The notes under the pieces are model-generated. The model searched no databases. It was not told the origin of the DNA and saw only the letters and a program-made list of their open reading frames with translations. Shown here in pieces: positions 1 to 10,185 of a stretch of DNA of 64,000 nt; position 1 is the first letter of the stretch, and each line of letters opens with the position of its first letter. Position numbers and translations under genes: made by a program. Location of the stretch: NCBI GenBank assembly GCA_020466095.1, contig CM035806.1, positions 147,151,167-147,215,166 on the forward strand, in the 5' to 3' direction. This DNA comes from Chlorops oryzae (taxonomy: Eukaryota > Arthropoda > Insecta > Diptera > Chloropidae).

Positions 1-303
1 ATTTTACTGTCAGGCTCGCTCTGGCAAAGCATTTTCGCAGTATAACCTTCATTTGAATATCAAAAGCTATGCGCTCTTCGATTCCTTCAACATGAGGTTC
101 CTCAATCATGCAAAGCGTAAAATTTTTGAACAATTAGGAATATTAAGTATTTCCATAAATGATTTATAGAAAAATAGCCGGGAAGAGAAAGCGAAAAAGA
201 ACGAAGTCTCCTTTGACATAGCTTTGACTGACAAAAATGATTCTCTGATTTTCATTAATTAATTAATTCGTTCTAAATAATAATTATCAATTCAACTTTA
301 CAG
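1..303 (+). other. Mp: 3' end of an upstream Mp intron (partial)
   Basis: AT-rich non-coding sequence running into a clear 3' splice site (TTCAACTTTACAG, last base 303). No other feature is seen. It is inferred to be intron because the following Gly-X-Y exon starts in phase 0 directly after the AG and has no start codon of its own. Confidence 0.75.
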
Positions 304-381
304 GGACGTCCGGGACTGCAAGGACCCAAAGGTGACGTGGGACCGAAAGGACAAAAGGGTGATCCAGTTGGACGTGAAGGT
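304..381 (+). CDS. Mp: Multiplexin (collagen XV/XVIII) exon: Gly-X-Y repeats
   Basis: This 78-nt internal exon encodes 26 residues (GRPGLQGPKGDVGPKGQKGD then PVGREG). It lies between a TTTACAG acceptor and a GTAAGT donor and is phase 0 at both ends. The peptide is triple-helical Gly-X-Y with one four-residue break (GDPVG), a type of interruption usual in multiplexin collagens. Gly-Lys-Gly-Asp style charged triplets fit an extracellular-matrix collagen. The frame continues without a break into the exon at 8116 (GREG then PKGEKGD), which supports both splice sites. Multiplexin is a secreted basement-membrane collagen whose C-terminal endostatin unit acts in axon guidance, heart tube and wing disc signalling in Drosophila. 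Taken alone the exon could belong to any collagen. The assignment rests on its neighbours. Confidence 0.86.
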
Positions 382-1283
382 GTAAGTACAAAGCACTTAA
401 AAGAGTATGAAAATTTCTTTTCATTATCTAAAAAAAAGAAAAAAACCAAATTGAAAAATGAAAAATGTCAATAAATTCGGATCAAGTGCTTGGAACGATG
501 AGCATGACCGGGCCCCCTCATATCTCCTTCATTTTCTATTTTATTTAGTTTACTTTTCAGTCTGCTTGTTTCTTTGCTTTGATTCATTTCTTTTTTTTTT
601 TTTCTTTTTCTTCTTACTTTTCTATTCCTCTCTTTTCGTTTCATTCCGTTTCGTTTCGTTTCGTACCGATTTGTTCAACCATACGGAGGGGAGCGAAATT
701 GAAGTGAATAACATTTCAACATTTCAAAAGCTCTAACCAAAAAAAAATATAAAAATAAAAATAAACAAGCGTAAAAGCCTCCACTCGACTCGATGGGCAT
801 TTTTCATAAACGAACGAAGGAGTCGAAGGCGAACACAAACACAAACAAAAACGCAAACGCAAACGCAAACGCAACGCCCTTTTGTCCCACGTTGTTCTCA
901 AAACCATTCACAGTGCGTCAGTAGTCAGTAGTCAGTCTACGTCATTGAAAATGTGCTCAGTAACCTAGATAGTTCCCAATTTCCATTAAGTCGTTTGCAC
1001 ATTCGTAGGCTCCCAGTCCAGCCGTTCTGCCACAAATGGATATGGCCCAGAGCAGCCAAGTTTTCCGACCGCAAATTGCGAACGCAAAACACACAAAAAA
1101 AGTGGCGTTAATCCTCCAAAATATTTAGCAAAAAAAAAAAACTTTTTGTTTTTCCCCTGGAAAAGAAGCTTTTCTTTATTTTTTGCCGTTTTTTTTTTTT
1201 TGTTTCTATTTTCTTATTTATTTTTATTTTCCTCTTAATATCAATTTTGATGTTTTAAAACGTGCTTTGATATAGTACCTGAA

Positions 1284-1425
1284 CAGGCCCGTAGAGAGAA
1301 ATTTGGGGCCCGGGCGATTTTTTTCCGGGGTCCTCACCGAAATGTCCGACCAAAAAAAAAAATTCCTGGCCAATTGTGGGCCCCTTCTGAAATCCCCCTT
1401 TTCAACCCCCCTCTCTACAGGCCTG
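1284..1425. mobile_element. hAT-type MITE, copy 1, with perfect 8-bp TSD
   Basis: A 142-bp element with terminal inverted repeats of the form CAGGCC(T/C)GTAGAGAG at the left and CTCTCTACAGGCCTG at the right. It is flanked by the perfect 8-bp direct repeat TACCTGAA (1276-1283 and 1426-1433). An 8-bp duplication and CAG...CTG ends are the hallmark of the hAT superfamily. The interior is G/C-run rich (GGGGTCCTCAC, GGGCCCC), unlike the surrounding AT-rich DNA. There is no coding capacity. A second copy is at 24748-24920. Confidence 0.85.
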
Positions 1426-2013
1426 TACCTGAATATTCTTGCCCGTGCTTTCTTCACATACTTACTTACTTGTATGAAGTACTACAGCATGCAGTGAGAC
1501 ACGTTACTGCAAGCAGAACGATTTCTGGCAGTTGAGATGCGTAATCGTCCGGCTACTTCGTCCATTCAAAGTCAAACGTGTTGGTCAGTGCTAGAGTTGC
1601 CGTACGTTTTTACCAAATGTGGTACTTATTTTTTCGTACATAGACTTCGATTTCGGTACATTCTTGTCAAAATGCTAAGTTGGTTCAGAAAACAGAAGGG
1701 AAAAATCTATGGGAACACTTTGCCACGGGTCAGATGTAACAACAAAAATTTCGCAAGCCTTAAATGAGTTTAAGAATTTATTTGAAAAAGAGAGACTGAT
1801 GAGTGTTGAAGTTTTCGGTAGCAACAATCTATACTGCGCCTTTTTCTTCACACAGCCAATATATATAGATACATAGAGGCAAAAAAAAAAAGAAATAAAT
1901 ATATAAATTCTTAAGTGCAGGAATGGTAAATTTTTGTTGGCTTTGGTAGATTTTTTGATGCAAAAAAATTAAGTCAACCGGCAGCATTGGGTTTTATATA
2001 TAACATTCATAAC

Positions 2014-2866
2014 CATGCCTCGGAATTTGAATATGTAAAAAGAAAATGAAAAAAAAATTCAAAAAAATTTTCAAAAAATATTCAAAAAAATTTCAAAAAA
2101 AAATTCAAAAAATTCAAAATATTCAAAAACTATTCAAAAAAAAATTCAAACAAAAAATTCAAAAAATTCACAGTCAAAAATTCCAAATCAGTTCGATTTA
2201 AGCCCAAGATCCAACATTGCGAGAGCGAGAGCGCGAGACGAGACGCACACAAATTTCAATACATTCAATCATATGGTTCAAGCTCCAATGTATCGCACTG
2301 CGAGATCTCGTAGGGAGAAAAGTTTGAAAAATTGAATATTTCTCGTTGCGAGGCAATTTGACAGGTTAATGATGTAGCTATTTTTTTTGAGTACTCGCTA
2401 TTGGGTACTCGTTTAAACTAATAAAACAAAAACTGTTTACTGTTCCGTGAAAAAGAGCTTTTAAAATATTTCGCGAGCTTTGGTTCATTTTGAAAATTTT
2501 TTGAAAATTTTGAATTAAAATTTAAACTCAAGTGAAAGCGTATAATTTTTATGAGTACTCGGTACTCAATAGAATGATATTTGTTTCAAATATTGCATTA
2601 CTAGAAGCGAAATTATGCTATCATCTGCGTGACGCCAAACTCTCATTGGAGATTGAAATGCGTCACGCAAAACATTTTCGTAACGTCGCGCACTCTCGCA
2701 TCGGGCTCCCGCAATGTTGGATTTTGGGCTTTAGTATGCCTATTAAAATGTTGAATTGTCAAATTAACAAAAAAAAAGCCTACTACAGTGAATAAAATAT
2801 TTAAAAAAGCACAGTTAGATGCAAAAAAATTCAAAAAAAATTCAAAATATTCAAAATCCGAGCTCT
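2014..2866 (+). mobile_element. 9-bp-TSD MITE family 'CTCGGA', copy 1, interrupted by a nested MITE
   Basis: Starts ATGCCTCGGAATTTGAATAT and ends ATTCAAAATCCGAGCTCT, so the ends form an imperfect inverted repeat. The interior is (TTCAAAAAA)-rich. The 9-bp direct repeat ATTCATAAC flanks it (2005-2013 and 2867-2875). The element is split by a 530-bp insertion at 2201-2730. The uninterrupted version of the same internal sequence is present at 51381-51636 and, reversed, at 33950-34291. A 9-10 bp duplication suggests a Mutator-like (MULE) origin, but no transposase is present. Confidence 0.8.
2201..2730. mobile_element. PIF/Harbinger-type MITE, copy 1, TSD TTA
   Basis: A 530-bp element with termini AGCCCAAGATCCAACATTGC and GCAATGTTGGATTTTGGGCT, about 25 bp of inverted repeat. 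The TTA trinucleotide sits immediately outside each end (2198-2200 and 2731-2733). The TWA 3-bp duplication is typical of PIF/Harbinger (Tourist-like) elements. Subterminal GC-rich palindromic blocks (GCGAGAGCGCGAGACGAGAC) are present. It is inserted in the older element 2014-2866. Copy 2 is at 51654-52166. Confidence 0.85.
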
Positions 2867-4459
2867 ATTCATAACATAGCATATAATATTCGTATTTCAA
2901 TCAAAAATTCTCATTTAAAATGGAGCCAGAGAAAAATACAAAATGATTCGTACATTTTGTTCGAAATATCAATGGCTCGAGACCACTGTACAATGACGAC
3001 TGGCAAACGCACTGCTTCGATGACGTTCTACTTAATACTGCGGTAGACAAGAAATTACACAAAAATTATGAAACAAGTCAAGTGTACACACCCACTACGC
3101 CTTTTACTTTGCGTGCACATTCTCAGGTAGCATGTAGAATTAACGAAAGCAGCATTCCGGCAATGTGGCGTGACGGACAAGGAGAGCAAATCTGCACAGG
3201 ACCGGAAACCGACACTTACAGCCCGACATGTTGTTTGCCGTTTGCCGTTTGCCGTCGTCTCTGAGCCTCTGCGTCTCCGAAGTCTGCGATGCCTTTAGAT
3301 AGCGCTTGAAAGCTCGATAGTTGAAAGCCTTTAAATAGACCATAATGCACAGCAGCCGCACAACAAAGAATTGTAAACAAAAAACCTCTAGAAAATAATA
3401 AAAAAAAAATAAAAATAAAAAATATGAAGGAAAAAGTAAACCAAGAGCACCAAAGGATATACGGCGAGTAGAGCTTTGATATTTGCCGCCCCGTTCGCTT
3501 CTTCTCACGGTCGCCTCGACTTCAATTAAAGTGTCTGCGAAGCTTCTTCCGTCCCACTCACCCACTCGCCCAATCGCACTCCGGTGCTCTATGGAGCGTT
3601 TCAGTTATACCCTTTGTAAGAACTTGTGCTAATATTTTTGTAAAAACAAAACAAAACAAAAAACTAAAAAAAGCAACAACAACAAAAAAACCGAAACCCA
3701 TTAATATACATTCGCTCACTCATACCGCAGCAGTCAACAGATTTTTCCTCAACCCCATCGCCGCCATTCAAAATAAGAACGTCAAAACTTTACCTTTTTG
3801 TCGTCGAGTCGGCTCAGTTCGGTTTGATTTAGTTTTTGGTTGAGTTCGGTTCGGTCGCTCGGTTCACGGTTCGGGGCTTTCTTTGCCCTCTCATCGTTTT
3901 CTGCTTTATTATCTTCTTTCTTTTCGATTTTACTTCCTCCTCTCTTTCTCCATTCTCTAATCTTTTTTTCTTAGTATTTTCTTTTCTAATTCTGTTTCTT
4001 TTGCTGTGCAAAAAGGCGGCGCATATTATTAATTAAAATACCTGAAGTGGATATTAGACATGCAACGCCAACTGCATCTATTTAATCTCACAAAGAGGCC
4101 TCTCAAAAACGCTTTGTCGTTCAAAGCAAATGTTTTCTTTTCTGCAGACACTTATGATTATGATCTCATGATGATTGATGCGAACTTGAATGATAATAAC
4201 AAATTATATGCGATGATGTCTCGCTACAGATGAGCGCTTAAGTTTCCCTCTCTCGTTTTCTTACTTTATTACTTCTTTTTTAATGTCAAGTTTTGATCCC
4301 CTCCTTCGCCATCACAGCCTTTGTCTCAGGTACTTTTTTAGGATGTTTTGAATTGGTAAAATGCTCATGAAACACTCAAAAGAAAGCCTCAAACAATCTA
4401 ACCTCTCATCTAATTACCTTTCCGATTAGATTACTCTTATAGCAGCTTTCTGCTCAACT

Positions 4460-4749
4460 GCTCTCAATCTCTCAACCTCTCTCACCTCTCTTCCCTCTCA
4501 GCATGTCTCTCTCCCTCTCTCGTCCTCTCTCTCCCTCTCTCTCCCTCTCTCTCCCTCTCTCTCCCTCCTCTCCTCCCTCTCTCTCCCTCTCTCTCCCTCT
4601 CTCTCCCTCTCTCTCCCTCTCTCTCCCTCTCTCTCCCCTCTCCTCTCTCCCTCCTCTCTCCCTCTCTCTCCCTCTCTCTCCCTCTCCTCTCTCCCCTCTC
4701 TCCCTCTCTCTCCTCTTTCTCTCTCCTCTCTCCTCTCTCTCTCTCTCCC

Positions 4750-4791
<42 letters not shown>

Positions 4792-4955
4792 TCCCTCTCT
4801 CCTCTCTCCCTCTCTCTCCTCTCTCTCTCTCCCTCGCTCCCTCTCTCCCTTCCTCTCCCCTCTCTCTCTCTCTCTCCCCTCTCTCTCCTCTCTCTTTCCC
4901 ATCTCTCTCTCTCCCGCTCTTTCTCTCTCTCTGCTCTCTCTCTCTCCCTCTCTTT
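4460..4955 (+). repeat. CT-rich polypyrimidine tract (TCTCTCCC)n
   Basis: About 500 bp of near-pure C/T on the plus (sense) strand, mostly (TCTCTCCC)n with CCTCTCT variants. It makes long Ser/Leu/Pro or Arg/Glu/Gly open frames on both strands. These are artefacts of the period and carry no domain. Confidence 0.95.
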
Positions 4956-7303
4956 AAAGTCATCTCAGTCATTTAATAATATTAGATCGAGAAAAAAATA
5001 TTCGATTCAAAAATTTTAATGTTTTCCACGGTCAGGATCTAATGGGTTAATTTATTCACAATGGCGTTCACTAAACTCCCGAATGCCCGAATAAAAAAAA
5101 AATATATATGAACAATATCAGTTCAATAACATCAAACTAATCGCTACTTAGGCTCATGCATAAGAAAAAGAATACTTTAAAAAAAAAAAAAACAGGAATT
5201 CTTTAACACAATAAGGCATAAAAAATATATTATGGAACGATCAGAGATTTCTTCTATGGCCTTTTGCTACATATAATCCTCAAGTATTCGTCTCAAAGAG
5301 ACGATTGCCTCGGGCACTTAAAGCTTCAAAACACACGAAGTTCTTTTGCTATGTCGTTCGAGTCGTTAACATTCATAATTTAAGTATTTGAGTCAAGAGT
5401 CCCACTGAGCCAGCGCCAGCGCCAGCGCCGAATACGCATAGAACCGAGCAAATGAGTGAACAAGCGCCAAAACATACACCCACGCTTACGCCCACGACGC
5501 AGCAGACCACGGACGAAGAGAATGTTTACACAGCCAGGCATACAACACATATTCGTGAGCATGGATGTCGGTCTTTTTATGTTGCATAGAGAGAAAGAGG
5601 GTGAGAATGTGGGAGTGTGGGAGGGAGAAAGGGAAAGTTCCTTTTGCCTATTGCGGTCGTTGACGACAAAGTCCCCAAGAACATGGGAGACATCATAAAA
5701 AGAGTAAAAGATATCTTCTACGAAATTGGCACGATTATTATTGTCAATCAGTTTGTAGCGTTGTTCCTTCTGTAAGTACTTACTCGGGCAGCATGAGACT
5801 ACTATGCTGGCAAACAAGCAAACAAGAAAACTCTGGAGTCGTCGGCTAACCGACAAGTTGACAAGTAAACAGTCGAAACGATTATCGGCCGACAACGAAA
5901 CACCAAAAGCTGAAAAAGCACAATTCTAAATAACAAAACGTCTCTCCATACACACTTACACATACATACATTCGTACGTTAAAGCGTGCGTGCAACATGC
6001 ACACACTCGTACGCACACATGTACGTACGCAAATGCATGTGGCTTCTAAAGTCGACATCGCGGAATCCCGAAATACCTTAGACCACGAGTTGGCGATCCT
6101 TGGAGTTTTCGGGTTCGAAGAGAAACTTCTTCTCAACTATCAATCGAAGGTCCTTTTTGACCTTCAAGAATAATTACACCCGACACACACTGTGTCAAGG
6201 ATATATTGCGTTGGGACACACTCGAATGGCTTCAATGAAGTTTCTAAATAAATGCGAATTGGAAAATTGGGTGTTTTTGGAAAAAAAAAAATTAATTGAA
6301 ATTTTAAATGAATATTGGAAAATCAAAATTTTTGCACTACAACACTATACCTCACACTCCCCACCCAAAGTCGAAGATTGTAACTAATTGTTAACAATAG
6401 TACTCACGTCATAGTTTGTTGTCTATCTGTTAATTCAATGCAACTCAATTTAATCAATAATAATCTTGGAGGATAATTGTAAACTTTTAAAAAGCATGCA
6501 GTATGACCAATGAGTTTTGTATCATTTCGCACATTTCTGGCTAAACTCGAAAAAATGATTATTAGTCAACTGTCAGCAAATCTATGTGCACACTGCAAAA
6601 TCTTAAATTTACAATTTTTACCTCTTAACTTCGTTGCGCATTTGCACGTTGAATAAGAAAATTTTTTTTAATTAAAATGAAATACTTCAGTGAAAATTTT
6701 TAAAAAATTTGATAAGCACGGAATCAAAATTTACTGAAAATCATAGAAAACTAAAATTCCGTTTAAAATTTCGATGGCCATTTTTCAGTTTTATGGATCA
6801 AATTTTCTCAGAAAAAATGTACAAGAATTAAGCATACTAAATTTTTTTTTGATGTTCCTGTATATATCTATGTCAAATCGGCCAACGTTTTTCATCTTAT
6901 TATCTTAATTAGTTTTTGAGATATAAAATTTTGAAAAAAGGCTTATTAAAAAAGGATTTTCAAGGATATTTTTTGTTTGTTTTTTATTTAAATTTTGTAC
7001 CCTGATAGGACCCGGGGTCCCTTATGGCACATTTACAAATTGAATTTTTTTGGTACAACCTGAGATTATGTCACTAAAACTACTTTACAATATGTACTTA
7101 ATTTCTACGAAGTTTTCTAAAATAATCTACAACTGCAAATTTGGTAGTTAAAAAAACCAATTTATTTCAAGTACCGTTGAAAATACAAATCTAAGAAGTA
7201 GTCTCCACAGTGTTTTTAGATGGCACCTATCGAAAAATGAACAAAATTTTAAAATTCCTTTCATGATGCGGCCGTTGCTTAACCCGCCAGACCCTTTTAG
7301 CCC

Positions 7304-7635
7304 CCCTGCAGGAAGCCTGTCGCCATATGGCCCCATGTCTATATTGACGTCAATATAGACAAGAGAACTAGTTCCAACGTCAACAGTGTTTACAGGCGAT
7401 GTCATTAGAGAAACTGTACTGTCAAGAGGTACAGTTCATCTTTATTGACCATGTCAACAACGTGTCTCCCTATAAAGCGAAAGAGTACTAATTTGGTCTA
7501 CATAATAGTACCGACGTCAATAGTTTTTCGGTCTACTGTTGACATTCAATGACAACTCAATGTTAAATGTCAATAATGCAAAGCATTGCGACGGGTATAA
7601 CTGGTCAGTAGTACTGTTGACGCAGTCCTGCAGGG
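7304..7635. mobile_element. CCCTGCAGG-family MITE, copy 1
   Basis: A 332-bp element starting CCCTGCAGGAAGCC and ending TCCTGCAGGG. It holds a perfect 24-bp internal palindrome at 7337-7360 (GTCTATATTGAC followed by its reverse complement) and many GTCAATA/TTGAC motifs. It is highly similar to 37824-38215 and 59530-59791. No coding capacity and no clear target duplication, so the superfamily is unassigned. Confidence 0.8.
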
Positions 7636-8115
7636 TCTAAACTCAAAAAAAATGATTATAGTACAAACTGATCAGCGAAAAATCCATCAACCAACGGCAA
7701 AAATCTTAAAAAATTTCACGATTTTTTCACCTCTTTAACATTCTTTGCCCTTAGCTCGCAAGCCGGTAGGAATTTAAAAAAATTTTTTTATTAAAATGTA
7801 GAAAAATTAAAGCTGGACAAATACTTTCAAAGAGTTGAGAACAGTACACTGGAAAATCCGAAAAATTTGTACTGAAAATCAGAACAAATCTATCAAATCC
7901 TTTGAAATGCAATGAATAAGTTATATTTTTTACTTCTCCAGCCTTATTGAATCGTTCTGCAACTTAATTTAATGGGGGGTCCTTTTGCCCATTCCCATTC
8001 AATTATTGAACATAAGATCATGCTTTCTCACTATAATCGAACTCTCTAAATTGTATTAATTCTGTTTTCTGTTTTCTGTTTTCTTTCCATTTTTGCGTTT
8101 TGGAAACTTGTGCAG

Positions 8116-8353
8116 CCCAAAGGTGAAAAAGGCGATCATGGTCAAGATGGACGCGATGGCTTACCAGGTCCACCGGGCCTACCGGCAGCAGCAGTAGAAG
8201 GTGTTCAATACATTCCGATGCCTGGACCACCAGGAGCACCGGGACCACCCGGTTCACCAGGCTTGCCAGGACTGTCGATAGCTGGTTCCAAAGGTGAGCC
8301 CGGCATGGATTCACGTAGTTTCTACGGCGACCCAACGTACTTCGGACGTCCTG
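8116..8353 (+). CDS. Mp: Multiplexin exon: collagenous domain with NC interruptions
   Basis: This 238-nt exon (79 codons plus one base; phase 0 in, phase 1 out) lies between GTGCAG and GTACGT. The translation opens PKGEKGDHGQDGRDGLPGPP, in register with the exon at 304. It contains a non-collagenous break of about 16 residues (LPAAAVEGVQYIPMP), then a Pro-rich Gly-X-Y run (GPPGAPGPPGSPGLPG), a short break (LSIA), then GSKGEPGMDSRSFYGDPTYF and GRP. Runs of hydroxylatable Pro in Y positions indicate a stable triple helix. The SFYGDPTYFGRP stretch and the C-terminal trimerization domain two exons later identify the protein as the collagen XV/XVIII homologue rather than Cg25C or viking. The last base G forms the first position of the next codon, either GGT (Gly) or GCA/GCC (Ala), depending on splicing. 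Confidence 0.96.
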
Positions 8354-8894
8354 GTACGTTTGTTAAATTCATGAATCATTGTCCATGAACATTTCAAAAA
8401 AACAAAAGAAATTAACCACATAAGAACAAACTAATCGAATAATCTAAATATGCCCAATTCACATGACGTTGACGTCTTTGCTCAAAGCCAATCGTGCTAC
8501 TATCTCTCTCGTCTCGCTATCTCTCTGCTTCGCTTGAAAATCCATTACTGAAGAAAGAACCAATTAAAATATATAATCCCAGCCGAAAGCAGTTTTCAGT
8601 AAAGAACAAGAAATTTGAAAAAAATTTTTATTGCCGGACTAACACCCGTTGTCAATTGACGACGAATAATTGAACAGTGTTGCCAATGTAAATGGGCTAT
8701 ATATTATGAACTTTTCTAAGATTTTTGCTGTCGTATCGCTCTTTTGAATTGTCGAAAGCCGCCCGCATTGAGGGCGGTGGTTTATTGAAAACTGCTTGGC
8801 GTTTCATTTCCATCCTCATCAGTACTAATCGATTAAATCATTTCCGTATGTTCTCATCAAATTGCTTTTATAAAAATATCACGACATAATGCAG
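8354..8894 (+). other. Mp: Mp intron, 541 bp, with tandem NAG acceptors at its end
   Basis: Runs from GTACGT to a weak acceptor with little polypyrimidine (CATAATGCAG, ending 8894). The first bases of the exon are CAG, so a NAGNAG pair (GCAG at 8894, CAG at 8897) is present. No gene or mobile element is recognised inside, only a CCCAGCCG-like hexamer-scale match near 8579. Confidence 0.65.
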
Positions 8895-8984
8895 CAGCCG
8901 GTCGCTCCTCATTAGATGAGATCAAAGCATTGCGAGAATTGCAGGATTTACGTGACCGGACGGACGGCTCGTCTGGAAAAGAGC
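8895..8984 (+). CDS. Mp: Probable Multiplexin cassette exon (30 codons)
   Basis: This 90-nt exon candidate is phase 1 at both ends, bounded by ATGCAG and GTTAGT. With the preceding G it reads A-AGRSSLDEIKALRELQDL then RDRTDGSSGKE. It is charged, probably helical and non-collagenous. Third-position patterns and an open frame of exactly 90 nt with correct phase argue for a real exon. Skipping it joins GRP-G to GPPGPPGPP-type sequence and restores perfect Gly-X-Y. Including it turns the junction Gly into Ala and the next codon into Arg. The weak flanking acceptors here and at 11385 fit regulated splicing. Whether it is alternative or constitutive cannot be decided from sequence. Confidence 0.72.
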
Positions 8985-9190
8985 GTTAGTGAATTTTTCA
9001 ATAACATTTTCTTTAAAGACACTTCCAATATTGTTGTTGTAATGAATGTGAATTTTTTTTTTTTTCAACATTTCTTTATTCATTGCAATTTGTGAAACGT
9101 ATTTTTTAAATTGAATTCTTATTTTTTGCACAGACAACAGTCATCGTTTACTCAATTTTCAGAAAGCTTCCATACTATTAACCGTAACAT

Positions 9191-9955
9191 ACGCAGTTTA
9201 GCATGGCGCCTATAATTCTCATTTTGTTTATAAAATAGTACACATAAGACTCGCAGAAATTCTGTGAATTTTTCACGAAGTCAAGTGGGAAATTTATGGG
9301 TTTTATCTCGTCAGAGCTTAAGATCTATCGATAGTGTCGACAATCGGTAAGTTCGATAATAGATAATTCGAACAAAATCGCAAAATAGCAAATCGAAAAT
9401 TTCGATAATTTAATAATCGATCGACTTCAATTATCAATAATTGTAAGAATCGCAAATTATAACAATCGATATTTACATATTAATCGATAAATTTTATTAT
9501 CGATAATATTCATAATAGAGAATTTTAATAATCGATCATTGTAAAAATCGATAACTTAAAAAGTAAAAAATTGCATAGTCGATAACTTGAAAAATCTATC
9601 ACTTTAATAATCGATAACTTTAATAATCGATAAGTTAAATAATCGATAATTTTAATAGTCGATACTTGAAATTTTTTTACTTTTTATAATCGATAACTTT
9701 AATAATCGAAAATTTTAATTATCGATAATTTTAATATTGAACAATTTCGATATTGAAGAGCGACTGTTTTTAGGAATCTGAATCCATATAAAGCAACGCT
9801 CTCCGTTTCCGCCAGCATAACCGCCACCTTTCCAAAGCTGAAGTTAATATCAATGAATCAAAACTATCGGTAATCGTCAAAAATCATCGATCTTTTCGAT
9901 AGTTCGAATTCATCGATAGCGCTATCGATTGTTTCTACAGCTCTACACCAAACTT
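9191..9955 (+). mobile_element. CGATA-rich interspersed element, copy 1
   Basis: Shares its start (ACGCAGTTTAGCATGGCGCC, then CTATAATTCTCATTTTGTTT) and its end (AAACTATCGGTAATCGTC through TATCGATTGTTTCTACAGCT) with 62206-63215. The core 9335-9760 is an irregular array of ATAATCGATAACTTTA-like units containing dozens of ATCGAT/CGATAA words. There is no open frame. The class is unknown. The repeated boundaries show it is a dispersed element rather than a local expansion. Confidence 0.72.
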
Positions 9956-10022
9956 TGAGTTTTAGCTGTCGCATTCCTTTTATTATTCAAATTACCGAAA
10001 GTATCCTTTTTTTTTTAAGTAA

Positions 10023-10185
10023 GGGGACGTCCATTAGTTGCGTCAACAAAACTAGGGGGGCAAGGGGTCTAGGAAATCTCACCAAGTCGGCAAATCGAGT
10101 GCGAAAAAGTCTCACTGAAACTCACCTTAGGGGGAAGGGGGCCAAAGCTGGAGAAAATATGTTGACATAATTAATAGATGTCCCC
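10023..10185. mobile_element. Small MITE with TAA duplication
   Basis: A 163-bp element. The left end GGGGACGTCCATTAGTTGCG and the right end TAATAGATGTCCCC form an inverted repeat of about 26 bp with a few mismatches, ending in GTCAACA / TGTTGAC. TAA lies directly outside both ends (10020-10022 and 10186-10188), as in PIF/Harbinger elements. The interior is G-rich (CTAGGGGGGCAAGGGG). Only one copy was noticed in this window. Confidence 0.68.

Larger units (their letters stand above)
382..8115 (+). other. Mp: Mp intron, 7.7 kb
   Basis: Intron from GTAAGT (382) to a pyrimidine-rich acceptor ending TTGTGCAG (8115). It contains a hAT-type MITE (1284-1425), a 9-bp-TSD element carrying a nested Harbinger-type MITE (2014-2866), a CT-rich tract (about 4460-4955) and a CCCTGCAGG-family MITE (7304-7635). 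The blocks 382-1275, 2876-4459, 4956-7303 and 7636-8115 are AT-rich, with poly-A/T runs and (CAA)n. I see no gene in them. Short open frames here show no recognisable domain. Confidence 0.8.

Noticed and set aside
1008..1120. Possible exon reading APSPAVLPQMDMAQSSQVFRP after a TTCGTAG site
   Set aside because: No acceptable donor follows, it is not collagenous, and exon 304-381 already joins 8116 in perfect Gly-X-Y register.
8018..8335. Minus-strand 105-codon frame over the collagen exon
   Set aside because: Antisense shadow of the Gly-X-Y exon; GC-rich codons leave the opposite strand open.
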